DNA of 64,000 nt from Crocodylus rhombifer (lineage: Eukaryota > Chordata > Crocodylia > Crocodylidae): positions 907,263 through 971,262 of the forward strand of contig JAVSML010024434.1 in assembly GCA_038503035.1 (NCBI GenBank). Direction: 5' to 3'. This document shows positions 47,346-59,759 of the stretch, piece after piece (the stretch's first letter is position 1; each line of letters starts with the position of its first letter). The notes beneath the pieces are model-generated. The model saw nothing but the letters and a program-made list of their open reading frames with translations. It was not told the DNA's origin and made no database searches. Made by a program: the position numbers and the translations under genes.

Positions 47346-49429
47346 CTGAGCTGATGTTTGTAGGGGAGGAGGTAAGTGAGTTGGAGAGGGAGAGGCCTCA
47401 ACCCAGACCCCCTGGAGGTGTCCATCAGTGCCAAGGAGCTTTGTATCTGGCCCCAAAAGGACCAAGGACATGTGGAAGCCAGTGCTGGAAAACTGAACAT
47501 GCATCACACCCCATATGCCAGGTCCTTGGGTATAACCGCCTGTGAAGTTTTCAGACCAGGGATATTTCTTTAGTGGAAAAACAGGCAAAAAGACAAGGAA
47601 ATAAATCCTCTGGTGCACTAGTGTTTAAAGATTTGTCTCCAGGCCAGGACATAATGATAGCACCAACATTTGTGTAACACCCACACACACGTGGAGTTGT
47701 GTGTGGTCAAGTGTGTTCTGGTTTTATTTTGCTGTACATTTTGCTTCCTCTAGGACTGGAGAGAACCACCTCCCATCCCCCCTTATTGTGTCCAGACCCT
47801 TTGTCTTAAGTCTCCCTCCAAGGAACTTGTGGGATCAGTTTGGTGACGGGTCCCTTCAGCAGGGGTTGCTGACCGCTTTTGAAATGACTGGTCTGCATTA
47901 GCAGTGTTCAAATAATGCCTGTTTCTGGTTGGCACAAAGTGATGAGGTCAGAAAAGTTATTTTAGGGTCAGGCCACCTGGTCTAAGTTGTCTTCTTCCTC
48001 CTGAGGATGCTGAAGCCTGAATGCTGATTTGAGAGCCCAGAAAGCCTGCTCCCCTGGTGGGGTCACCCCCTGGTCTTCACTGATGAAGCAAACTAAAGCT
48101 ATGTGAAGGGAAAGCCTCAGTTTCCTGCCCCAGCACAGCTGGGATTAGGACTAAAAATGTTGGGGTGTGATATGCTGACAAAAATTGCAGTTAACCACTC
48201 AAATCCACCACACAGAAGTGAGGATCAACATGATACGTTCACAGGGAGCAATGAGGGGCCCTTTGCAATGCAGAAGGACCTACGTTCTCTAGCAGGTCCC
48301 TGCAGTGCAGTGGACCCATGGAGCAATTCATTGAACTCTCCAGTGCGGGCCCCCCTCTCCAGTCCTTTGCTGAAGGGCAGGTATAGGGGTGCAGGTTCCC
48401 AGAACCACCCGCTGGGGAGCCCTAAATCCCAGACTGCCTAGGCATGGGTAAAGGCCCCTCCAAGAGGGTGCCACCGAGAGACTTTGTTTTGTAGTTTGTA
48501 GTGTTATAAAATGATAGTGTTTACCTTTCTTTGTTTTTATGCTTTGTAATACGTTTGGATTTTGTATTTACACTGCTTGCGAGAAAAGGGTTGTTGGTTT
48601 TATTGGACACCCTAGTAATTTATTTAGTGTTTCCCAGGTAGACTGGGGGCTCAAGCCAAGGTAAAATATATTTAGTATCCCTGAATTTGAACCTGGCCCT
48701 TGTTGATGTTGACAGGTGCTGCTCAGCAGAGGGGTTACACTTGCAAAATCCAGACAGATTCCCAGCTGACACACCCATGCCCAATACCAACAGTGGAAGC
48801 CAGACATGGGTAACAGGGTGGGTAGGTCTATGCTGCAGAAAGGATATATAGTATAGATGTATGTGAGCCAGTGTTAAACTAGTTAGCATGGATACCAGTG
48901 TCTCTCTCGTCCTGGCAGCATGGAGCACAGTGTGGGCTTCCTAATGTGCCTGGGGCAGGCTGTAAAACATGCCTTGCACTGTCTAACCTTACCCAGAATG
49001 ACACAGTGCATGGACAAGACTTTGGGCCCTGGGTAACCTTCTGAAAGTCTCCGGCTAGTAGCCCAGCTCTTCTGATGGTGACACCAGCAGTGGAAACACT
49101 AGTAGAAATTGCTTGGGGTGAGAGGGAGGGGAGAATAGCATATTGGTTACCAGCCAGAATTGGCTGTGCTCTGGCTTGATTATTACTGGGGTAGCTGCAC
49201 AGCTGGAGAGTTCTGGACCCCACCTTTGCTAGTAAAAGCAAACCTGTCCTGGATGTGATCATTGCTTCTTGTCAGACCCAGCACAGGGCTGTGACCCCAA
49301 AATAGGTCTTTTGCACATACTCCTGAACCCTGTGTTTTTTGAGGGAGAAAGACCTCAAGACAGGAGGCAGTTTAGACATGAGTTTATATGACCTTGCAGA
49401 GGCTATGAGGCTGCGTCATGCAGGTCTGG
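47346..49429. other. unclassified DNA between CR1 copies
   Basis: No gene seen. The stretch from about 48060 to 49340 has the mixed look of an old LTR-type or other retroelement, but I find no LTR pair, primer site or protein motif to support that. Confidence 0.5.
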
Positions 49430-51950
49430 GGAACCTGGGGTCTACTACAGACCTCCCAACCAAGGGGAACAGCTGGACCGCGAATTCTTGGGTCAGCTTG
49501 CAGAGGCACTTAAGGCAAGGGTAGTTGTCATGGGTGATCTAAATTACCCAGACATCTGCTGGGAGGAGCAGTCAGCCAGGTCAGACCACTCATGGAGGTT
49601 CCTGGACGAGATACAGGACCTCCACTTAACCCAGGAGGTGCACAGTCCCACCAAGGGGAATGCCCTGCTGGACCTGGTCCTGGCCACAGGCGATGACCTG
49701 GTAAGGGGCCTCCAGGTGCTTGACTACCTGGGCGATAGCAATCCTCGCTTGCTGGAATTCACCATCCAGTGCAGGGTGTCAAGGGTCTGCAGTAAGGTGG
49801 TAGCCCTAGACTTTAAGAGGGCCAACTTCAATGAGCTGAGGAGATTAGTGGGAGAGGCGCTGGGTCCTTGAGAGTAGGGGAACTCAGTGCCCAAGATGAG
49901 TGGTCGTTCCTTAAGGAGACGATACTCAGAGCCCAAGGGGTGACAGTCCCAACAAGAAGCAAGGTGGGCAAGAGTGTCCAAAAGCGCCCCCGGCTCACCA
50001 AGGGCATTCGTGAATGCCTGACTGCCAAAAAAGGAGGCATACACCCGGTGGAAGGGAAGGGCTATCACCGAAGAGGAGTATGCCTCCACCGCTTGTGTCT
50101 GTAGGGTGGCTGTTAGAAAAGCTAAGGCAGATATTGAGAGAGGGCTAGTGTCAAGGATCAAAGATAATAAAAAGTCCTTTTTAAATATGTAGGGAGAATG
50201 AAGAAGGCACCGGGAAATGTGGGGCCCCTGCAGGATATGCTTGGCAATCTGGTGGTTGCACCAGAGGAGAAAGCAGACCTCTTTAACAAATTCTTCACCT
50301 CCATTTTCTTGTGCAGGGACCAGGACTCCCCGACCAAGAATCCAGATGGACTTGGGAGAAACACTGCCAGGCCTAAGGTCGGGGAGGACCGGGTTAGAGA
50401 GCTTCTGGAGGAGCTGGATATGTTCAAATCAGCAAGTCCAGATGCTCTCCACGCCAGGGTGTTGAGGGAACTGGCAGGGGTTATTGCAGGGCCCCTGGCA
50501 CGGCTTTACAAACACTCGTGGTGCTCTGGCCAGGTGCCAGATGACTGGAAGAAAGCCAACATGGTCCCCATCTTTAAAAAAGGGAAGAGGGAGGACCTGG
50601 GCAACTATCGGCCCATTAGTCTTACTTCAATCCTAGGGAAACTCTTTGAGAAAATTATCAAGGAGCACATCTGTGATGAGCCAGCAGCAGGGATGATGCT
50701 CAAGGGCAACCAGCATGGTTTCATTAGGGGCAGGTCCTGTCAGACCAACCTGACTGCCTTCTACAGTCAGGTCACAAAAGCTTTGGACGCAGGTGTCGCG
50801 GTGGATGTAGTCTTTCTGGACTTCAGCAAGGCCTTTGACACTGTCTCTCACCCCATTCTCATTAAAAAACTAGGTGACTGTGGCACCGATGCCTACACAG
50901 TCAGATGGATTGCTAATTGGCTGAAGGGTCGTACTCAGAGGGTGGTGGTGGACGGGTCTTTTTTGACCTGGAGGGAAGTGGGCAGTGGAGTCCCCCAGGG
51001 CTCGGTCCTTGGGCCCACGCTGTTCAATTTCTTTATTAGTGACTTGGACGACGGGGTGAAAAGCAGCCTGTTTAAATTTGCTGATGATACCAAGATTTGG
51101 CGTGAGGTGGACACGCTAGTAGGGAAGGAGAGATTACAGCAGGACCTGGACAGGTTACAGGGGTGGGCTAACAAAAACAGGATGGGTTTCAATACTGACA
51201 AGTGCAGGGTGCTGAACTTGGGGAGCAGGAACCAACAGCACACTTATAAGCTGGGAAACTCCCTTCTCAAGAGCACGGTGGCAGAAAGAGATCTTGGAGT
51301 CATTATTGACTTCAAGATGAACATGGGCCGACAATGCAAGATCACGGTCAGTAGGGCTAACCGTACCTTGTCGTGCATCCACAGGTGCATCTCAAGTAGG
51401 GCCAAAGAGGTGATCCTCCCCCTCTATGCAACTGGTCAGGCCGCAGCTGGAGTACTGCGTCCAGTTCTAGGCGCCGCACTTCAGGAGGGATGTGGACAGC
51501 ATGGAGAGGGTCCAGAGGAGGCCACTCGCATGATCCAGAGGCAGCACGGCAGGCCCTACGAGGAGAGGCTACGGGACCTGAACCTGTTCAGCCTTCGCAA
51601 GAGAAGGCTGAGGGGGGACCTGGTGACTGTCTATAAACTCACTAGGGGGGGCCAGCAGGGTTTGGGAGACACCTTGTTCCCCCGAGTCCCCCTGGGGTAA
51701 CAAGCAATAACGGCCACAAGTTGTTATTGAGTAGTTTAGACTAGATGGCCGAAGGCGCTACTTCACAGTTAGGGCGGCTAGGAGCTGGAACCAACTTCCA
51801 AGGGAAGCGGTGCTGGCTCCTACCCTGAGGGTCTTTAAGAGGAGACTTGATGTCTACCTGGCTGGGGTCATTTGAGCCCGGTTTTTCTCCTGCCCAGGCA
51901 GGGGGTCGGACCTGATGAACTACAAGGTTCCTTCCGACCCTCCATCTGTG
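49430..51950 (+). mobile_element. CR1 LINE copy 2: 5'-truncated, near-complete reverse transcriptase
   Basis: Starts in the endonuclease domain (VYYRPPNQGEQLDREF, VVVMGDLNYPDICW); its SDH-type catalytic motif is degraded to SNP (49737-49745). A stop ends this frame at 49871. From 50198 a 500-codon frame covers the reverse transcriptase: SASPDALHARVLRELAGV, DDWKKANMVPIFKKG, VFLDFSKAFDTVSH, SGVPQGSVLGPTLFNFFI and the FADD active site (51077-51088). From about 51428 to 51519 this frame is out of register: the RPQLEYCVQF text sits in another frame and ends in TAG at 51468-51470. It comes back into register at ATRMIQRQ. The frame ends at 51700. The tail has AACTACAAGGTTCC and TCTGTGAA near 51945. 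Better preserved than copy 1, but inactive. Confidence 0.94.
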
Positions 51951-52307
51951 AACCCAGGATGGGGCACTTAGAAGGCATCATCACTGACTTGGAAAGAGTT
52001 TCTCCTTTAAGAGGAAACTGTAGTAGGATGAAAGAAGCTCCAGGCAGGGCCTTCACTCCATTTTGGGTCACTGAGAAGCTGTTGTCATTCAAGACACTCC
52101 CTGTACTGCAAGAGGGCCCTGCAGCTGTACCAGTCATGTGCTGTATGAGCAGGCCGTTACCAGCGTAGAAAGAAACAATCTCAGGCCCTTACTGGCAGAG
52201 GGCAGAGGGCTGCATTTCAATGCAATAGTGCTTTGTTGGCTTGACAATATGTACCAGTCATCTCTATGTCAGAGGCAAATACAGTATCTGGGGTGAGACT
52301 TCATCTT

Positions 52308-52525
52308 GTATCTAGGATTTTATCTCATTCTTTTCCATTATAGCTCTCATGGCAGGTAGCTGTCCTCATTCACCTGCTTTCAGGTCAGGCATAGTTTTCT
52401 GTTATTGCTTTTTTTGATGGAAAAAGTCCTTTATCTTTCCTGACAGCCTGTCTTCTGCTCCCTTGTGTTTCAGACACTACTGGGAGCAGTAGTTGGTTTT
52501 ACATTATTCATCCTGTGATTGTTCA
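52308..52525 (-). repeat. second copy of the 46749-46925 repeat
   Basis: Shares CTTTCAGGTCAG, TTTTCTGTTATTGCTTTTTT, CTTTCCTGACAGCCTGTC and TTCTGCTCCCTT with 46749-46925 in the same order and orientation. Probably a CR1-type 3' fragment in reverse. Confidence 0.75.
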
Positions 52526-55500
52526 TAGAGGCACTAAACAGAGATTGGGACCCCTTGGGCTAACCCTGTACAAGCATCTAATGAAAGGATGGTCTCTGCC
52601 CTGAAGCAGTTACAACCTGAGTGTCTGGAGCAGAAAGTCCATCCCTGTCAGTCACTCCTCCGTTATGCTTTTTTTTTTTGTGCTGTCTTTTCTTCTTGGG
52701 TTTGAGCTGTGCTTTTGTGTCCTACAGCTACCAGATCCAGAGTCTGGAGATGGGAAGATTCTGCCTTGGTTTTTCACATTCACTGTGTTGGCTTAGTCAC
52801 TACCACAAGACTTCTAGGTAGCAGAACAAGGGACCGTGTGTTTCCACATGTGACATGTTGGTGCCGCCTCTGTGTGTGTGATGCACTTATTTGCCTGGGA
52901 AGGCAGTAACAGGGTTGAGACGGACTTCAACAGAGGCCTCTAGAAAATAAAAAAGCAAAACAAAGGAAATTCCACTGTGCTGTGATATGAAGCAAGAGGT
53001 ATTTATATTTTGTGATGATTAAGGATGGCTTAGCAGCCTGGGAACTGAGAAGTCAGCATATGAGAGTGTGGCTGAGTGGAGAGTCACAGACGTGGTGGTA
53101 TCACTCATGGTGGCAGGCGTTCCCCAGCAGTTTTCTAAAAGGCTCCTTCTTTTCTGATGGTCAGGCTGGATTTTCTTTTTCCTCCATATGCTTTTAAGGT
53201 AGTAATTTTATGACAAGGAGTTTTGCCCTGTGGGGCCTGCTTTATAAAGCTTTAAGAGAATTTTGCTTGTAATTTTTCTTTATTTGTTTGTAAATTATAA
53301 CCTACCCTCCAATGGCCTCTGCTGGATAGTGGTTTTATAGACAACTGGAAGTGCCCCATGATAGTCAATAGTGACAAGTATCCAGTTCAAAGCAGAACTC
53401 AAATCCCAGCCTGCAAATAAACCCATAGCCAGTTTCCTTCCTGGTACCTGATAGCAAATAAGGCTCCTTTACAACAAGGGAGTGTCCATTATTATTTATA
53501 TTTTGGAAAGTCACTGGCGCTTTATAAATCGAAGTATGAAGGGTGGGATCCTATTGAAAACAACAGGGATTTCCTAGCATCTTGAATGGTAGGATTTCAC
53601 ACCTCTCTGCTCCAAGGAGTTTCAAAACCCATTGACTCCTCAGTGTAGCACAGAATGCAGCTTTGTCTTTGTTCTTCCTTCTCAGTAGGCAAAGAGCTCG
53701 GCATTCACTCTGGGGAGATCTTTTTTTTTTTTTCTTTTTGTTTGGAAGATCATTACACATATTTGTCACTACTTGAGAGGGATATCTTTATCTCATTGAC
53801 CTTGCAGTCCCTTTTTAAAAGAAGCTAATGAGAAGAAGGCCCTTCTTAGCTGTGGGTTAAGTGACTCTAGGGTTGGCTTTACTGGAGGGTAGGCTCAGGG
53901 AGTGCGCACAGATGATTACCAAGATGGTTATCATGGTGGAACAGGTGTGTTGTAAATCTTTTGCCTCATTTGCCTCACTGTATAACCTGTTTATATGTCC
54001 CTGCCTCAGAGGAAATACATGAGAGGAAATAGCTTCCCTATTAGCTCTCCCAAGCTTTCCAGCCTGAAGGTGCTGCTAAGGCACTTCATCTGGCTCTGCT
54101 ATGTTAGAGAGGCTTAAAAGTGACAGTGAATTATACTCTTATTTTCAGGCTCTTTCACACTACCAGAGCAAAGTAAATCAGGCTGTAGTAGAACTGAGAA
54201 TCAAGCCTTTTGTTCTGTGGGGATCACTGCTCTCTCCATATCTGCATACTCCAGATGCCACTGTGTATAGTACTGCAGTATGGCTACACGCATTGAGAGT
54301 GACTTCTGAACTAACGCAGGATGATGCAGGGATGGAAAGAAGCCCAAAAGCAGGTCAACTAAAAATGCCTCACCATCTCCTCCCTTCATGTCTGCCGCCT
54401 CCTTCCCTCTGCTACACCGGTGTTTCTCCTCCTACCCGCATCCACAGGGTCTGTGTGGGTAACTCATATTGGCTGGTAAAAGCCCTGCACACACTGGAAA
54501 GAAGAAGCCTCTTGATGTATTTTCTCTGCTGTTGAAAAGCAAATGAGGGAGGCAGGGATGGTCTGAAGCAGGCAGCCATCACAGTAATGCAATGAGTCAT
54601 TTCTAAACACACTTGGCTTATGTCAGCTCTGTTCTTCCCATCATAAATGATCATGCAGCAATATGTAAAGAAACATAGAGGAGAGGATATTATTTAATAT
54701 AAAAAATTCCTTTCATCACAAGAGGGATCCTAAAGCAATAAATCAATCCATAAGCTATACTCAGGCTCAATCCAAAGCTGCCACCTCTGAGATGAAAGGA
54801 TCCAACCTTTGACACCCTATGGTTACACAGTACTGCAGGTTAAGACAGGGAGTGAAGGAGAATCCCCTCTCCAACTAAAAGTGGAAGAGAAATTTCTGAG
54901 GCAGAACTGAATAGCCAAACTGGTGTTTGATTAGGACACTAGTTTCTAACACCTGGGTACAAAAAACAATGCCTTTCCATTCAAGAAAACAGAACTAGGG
55001 CAGAGATTAATTTTATTTGTTTCCTAGTAGTCCTGTATTATGCTGGCTGGGCTCTAGTACATCAGGCCTGCCCTCCTGGAGCTTTCACAAACCACTTCCA
55101 CAAGGGACAATTCAGATTCACTGGAGACTTACTCTCGAAAAAGGACAAATTCTGTGCTTCTCCTTCATGCCCCATCTGCTGATTGCCTCCACATGTAGTC
55201 ACATCCTTTGATTATGTTTCAGGGTTTTCACAACAAGCAATGTCCTCTGAGCCCCTTTAAATAACAGCAGTTTGCAGCAGGTATTATATGCCAGGCCATG
55301 TACCACCCTTGTCAGCCATTGACTTTAATGACCCTTCCACATGCAAATGCAGACATCCATTAGAGAGGCCAACAGCCACATGTTGGACTTGCCCATGGTC
55401 ATGGAAGAACCCAGGGTTAAGTCAGGAGCAAAGCCCAGGTCTCCTGACTCTCAGCCTTGTATCTCACATACACAGGCTTGCTTTCTCCCTCCCAAGCCAG

Positions 55501-57719
55501 AAGGGGCCAAACCCCAATGGCAAAACACCCATTAGGGCCAGGTTTAGTGTTCTGAGTGCACAGGGGTCAAGTTTCACCCTGATTTTGAAACTTCAAAGTT
55601 GGGAGAAGCAATAACCATACATAAATAAAGATATAAATTAACACAACTGTGTTGGCTTTTCCCTAACTTAACTCAGTGCTTTGGGCCAACTGTGATGCTT
55701 TGCATTTGAAGATGATGATAATGAAGATAAAGATGCTGGGATCTCATTTTGCTCAGCATCACTTGTAAGGGGATTGGGTAACCAGGAGAAACCAGTTTCA
55801 CCAGAATTCACAACAGAATCCATTGCTAAATCCATGCAGATCTTCTTGACACAAAGCACTGCCCATTAAAGGTATAACATCTGGCACCAATAGCACTTCT
55901 CTTCCTAAAGCAGGGGTGACTTATTAATTAATGTGTCATGTGCATGGGATGTGCTTTAATGTGTTACCTGGCAACTGGCTATAGCTTTTGACATAAATCA
56001 GAAGACCTTGAATTATTTCTGAATTGTGCGCTTGGTCATCTTCTCCCACTTCTTAATTGTACAACACCTAGGGACCTCCATCACAGTTTCTTTGGGTGGA
56101 GCATGATCATTAGGAGAGCTTCCCATGGATATTTGGTGGTTCTTAGGGTAGCAAGTATTTCTGAAAAAGACATTGCTTGAATTATCTGTGTTTGCTCTTC
56201 ATTGCACCTGGGTTTTGCCTCAGATACCTAGAAAAGTACCAAAAGCATAGCCAGAATCTTTGGAAGATTGTGGCAACCTTATAGGCATCAGAAAAGCAGA
56301 CTAAAGGTCACATTTTCACAATTGCTTAAGCAACTTTCACATTTAGGAGCCATTCTCTCATTGTAAGTAAATGGGATTTAGAGTTACAAGTGCTTAAATT
56401 ACTTTTGAAAATGAGACTTTTAAAATGTCCTGGATTTTTAAACATTTTAGTCACCAGAGTAAAAATCTGGTTGCAAAATCACAATAGAAGTTGCAGCCTT
56501 CTGAGCAGTTTTAAAAATCTGATACTTATTTTCATGCCTAATGAGAACCTGAGCTTTTTGCTCAGGTCAAGGGCTCTGCACACAGGGAAATTTGGCTCTG
56601 AGCACTTTGGAAAATTTGCCCTTTCTGTGCCTTTTACAACCCTCCTGCAAGGGCTTTCTAAGCCACAGATAGCAGCTTGGGTGCTGCCAAATTGAATCAC
56701 CATCCTTCTGCACTGAGTGCAAGCACTGGTTTGGAGTTAAGAGCCCCAGTGGATTCCTAAACCAGGAAAGGTTAGTTGAAAAATTCCTTAATTTACAGAA
56801 GATCTTGGCTCTGGTTTCAGACTGGGAACTATAACCAGAAATATTAGAGAGTCTGTGAATTGTAGGATAGCTGAAGTAGGGAGCACTGAGGTTTGTTTGG
56901 TTTTTCCCCCCACCATATGGCAACCCCTAGAGAAGGAATGCAAGAGTTATTACAGCATTAAGGCACAGCAAGCTGCCCAATTAATCCAATGCATTGGCTA
57001 GTCACCATCAGCAAAGGAGATTTATTGCCTTGATACTTCCAGTAACCTGCTACCTATCTAAAGTACTTATATTGCCTGCATTACCATATTACCACAGCAT
57101 CTAAAAATCTCTTTATTATGGCGATCCTCCTGACACCCTGCTCTTTATGCTCATTTTATACACTAGGACAACTGAAATTAAGCTATTGGTTCAAGGTCAT
57201 GCAACAGAAGCCTGTAACTGAGAAGGGAAGAGAGCCCCCAGTTTCCCCAAATCCCAGCATCTGGTACAATAAATAGTGACCCACTGTTTTGTTCCTCCTT
57301 AGGCAAAAAGGGAGGGCTAGGTTTAAGATGAGGTTGAGATTCTAAGATGGGATTCAGTGAATAACTATTTGGAGGTAAAATGCTGTGAATGGCTCAGGAC
57401 CCAGTTCTCTTGCCTAGGGCTGCTATAATACGGGTGCTGATGCGGGGTCTTGTGTTTCTTTTATAGCCATACGCAGCTACACTAACGTTACAGCCTCATT
57501 ACAGCCAGGGGTCCACTACCATTTGGCCTTGTATGCCCCCATTCTGGGAGATGAGGGGCAATGGCCCATTGCATGTGTCCCTTATGGCTATAAAGAAATG
57601 TTGCTAGAACAAGCTCTGCAGCTCTAATTATATCTATTGTCTTTTCCTTTCACGGGAAAAGCTTCTGTCTCTGTCTTAATGCACCACGGCCCCCTTGCTA
57701 CAGCTTTTCCTGTGTAGAC
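52526..57719. other. intergenic DNA without recognised gene
   Basis: No convincing exon. A poly-T run lies at about 53722-53742. Weak MIR-like 3' sequences (CTTGCCCATGGTCATG, CCAGGTCTCCTGACTC) occur near 55385-55455 and near 57075-57260. A dispersed motif (AATGGGATTTAGAG, TTTTGAAAATGAGAC) is near 56335-56420. Confidence 0.6.
57075..57260 (+). mobile_element. possible MIR-like SINE remnant
   Basis: Follows the MIR order loosely: CATTTTATACACTAGGACAACTGAAATTAAG, then GGTTCAAGGTCATGCAACAGAAG and CCAAATCCCAGCATCTGG. Highly diverged, so only a moderate call. Confidence 0.45.
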
Positions 57720-58066
57720 CAGCGTTTCTCAACCATGGGTCGCAAGACTCACAACCCAAAAGTTGCAAGAATATATGAAAGGGTCGCAAACCAACTTTAA
57801 AAATGGATCAACACACTTTTTTAAAATGGATTCTCCTTTAAAGGATAAAAATGTGGGAAACTCTGGAATTTTCCTTTGCAGGCTGTCAGAGTTCCAGCCT
57901 GCAAGGGGCTACCTGGGGTCCCCCGTGCCCCACATCCCCACCCCACACACTGTGGGGCTGCAGCCTGGGAGCAGGGGCAGCAGGTCGGGAATGAGGGGCT
58001 CCGGGTCGAGACTGACCATCAATGTTTACGAATGGGTCCTTGTACAAAAAAGGTTGAGAACCACTG
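57720..58066. mobile_element. non-autonomous hAT element (CTCAACC termini)
   Basis: Left end CAGCGTTTCTCAACC and reverse-complemented right end CAGTGGTTCTCAACC match 13/15. Flanks GTGTAGAC and CTCTAGCC share 5/8 and resemble the hAT target consensus. Inside are GGGTCGCA repeats and a GC-rich core (about 57875-58010) also found in the unrelated-ended element at 28869-29534. No transposase. Confidence 0.8.
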
Positions 58067-59721
58067 CTCTAGCCCATTAAGACAAAGCTGAGATGTAAAA
58101 CAGCCCATAGCACCCCTTTACTAAAACAGCAAGGACTTATCTCGGTTCATCCAGGTGCAAACAGTCAAAAATCTCAGCCCACCTGGATTCTAGGTGCAGA
58201 CTGTCCCTTCAGATGAGACCCTTCCTTCCCCAAGGTGTCTGCACTTCTGAAATGCTTTCTCTCTCACACACAGACACGTGCACGTTATAGGGCCTGTTTT
58301 CCCTGAAAGCTGAGCTCTCAATGTGCTGAGCCCGGATCTCATTTTGCTGCTAGATGACAAGTTTTGCTTTGCAAATTTTGACACTAGTTGATGGAGCTGA
58401 ACTCTCTTCTGAAATGTGACCCACGTTTGGCTGGATAAAAGACCAGAAGCCTCCAGAAAGAAAGTGCCTTTTGTAAATGAATATGCATTAGTGGTTAAAC
58501 AAGATGAGTCTGAAATCAGCATCTGTATACATTAGGGTAAACATGTTGTACAGTTCCCCTGAGTTTGTTATAAGTATCACATTTGTAGGTTAAATTAATA
58601 CATGGTCAGCTACCACAGCCACTGGTGTCACTTGTGAGAGCAGGGAGGCATTAGCTTCTGGGGTTTGCTCCTGCTGCTGCCTGGTGGTAACACGGAAAAT
58701 GTCCACCATGGGTTGGATCCATTCAGGCATGTCTGGGTCAGGAGGTGCCTACCTGTGAGGATGCAGTTGTATATTCAAACTGCAATTATTAATTGCCAAT
58801 TAATTGTCACTGATCTTGATAGTTTGCAAGTGGAAAATGCCCCAGTGGCTTCACATTTTCAATAAGCTCATATCTTCTGTTCCAGGGCTTCCTCCAATTA
58901 ACTCTGCTCTAGACTGTATGTTTGAATACAGAATCAATTACAGGCTGAAGTTTAATGGAGGCACAGAGCGTGGATTCCAAGAGATGAGTCTGCCAAATGC
59001 ATCCACCGTCGGTACTTCCTAAAAGAGTTTTCAGTGGGGAGCCAGAGCTGGGGAAAGGAGCTCCCGGAGGCTTCATAGCTGGGGTGCACAGGTATAGTGT
59101 GTGCAAGTGTGAGGGATGAATCAGCCTCCCTCACATCACACCTACCTTCCCTCCAGCCTCTGCGCCTTGTTTCATATAGGAGACTGTGTGGAAAGGGAAT
59201 TAATTTCCCAAGGAGCATCCTGCAGTCCTTGTCTGGGCTGCTGAGGATGCCAGCAGTGGCTCACTTGAGGCTTTCTTGGGGGCCCCCAGCTTGGCTCATG
59301 CAGATCCCAAGTGTGACAAAGCCAGAGCCACTTTCATGCCCTGGGTGGTGCATGCTTCTCCGCTGCCTTTCTCTGTGCCTGTATTTTTGATGTATTGAAA
59401 AATGAGCCCTCTTGCTGCTGTAGGTGAAATGGATGTGCTGAGTACATGCAGGAGAACATGTGCCCTAAGCACAGTCCTGCCACTGCTCAGTGATAAAAGA
59501 TTGGTGAGCACCATCACCACTGGCTTTGCAAATGCCTGGTAGCAGGATGTAGGTGCCTGCTGCCATCCCCTGGTAGGCTCTTTGGGAGGCTGATCTACTG
59601 CCAGGGAGCATCGTCAGTGAGGCCCCTCCTGCCTTTCCTTGAGGTGAGGCGCCACCCAGGCCTCTCGCAGAGCACTGCCTTGAATCCCTGAGACTGGCTT
59701 CCCAGAGACGCTTGCTGGGGC

Positions 59722-59759
<38 letters not shown>

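Noticed and set aside
48060..49340. Possible LTR retroelement remnant
   Set aside because: No LTR pair, primer-binding site, polypurine tract or gag/pol motif could be found.
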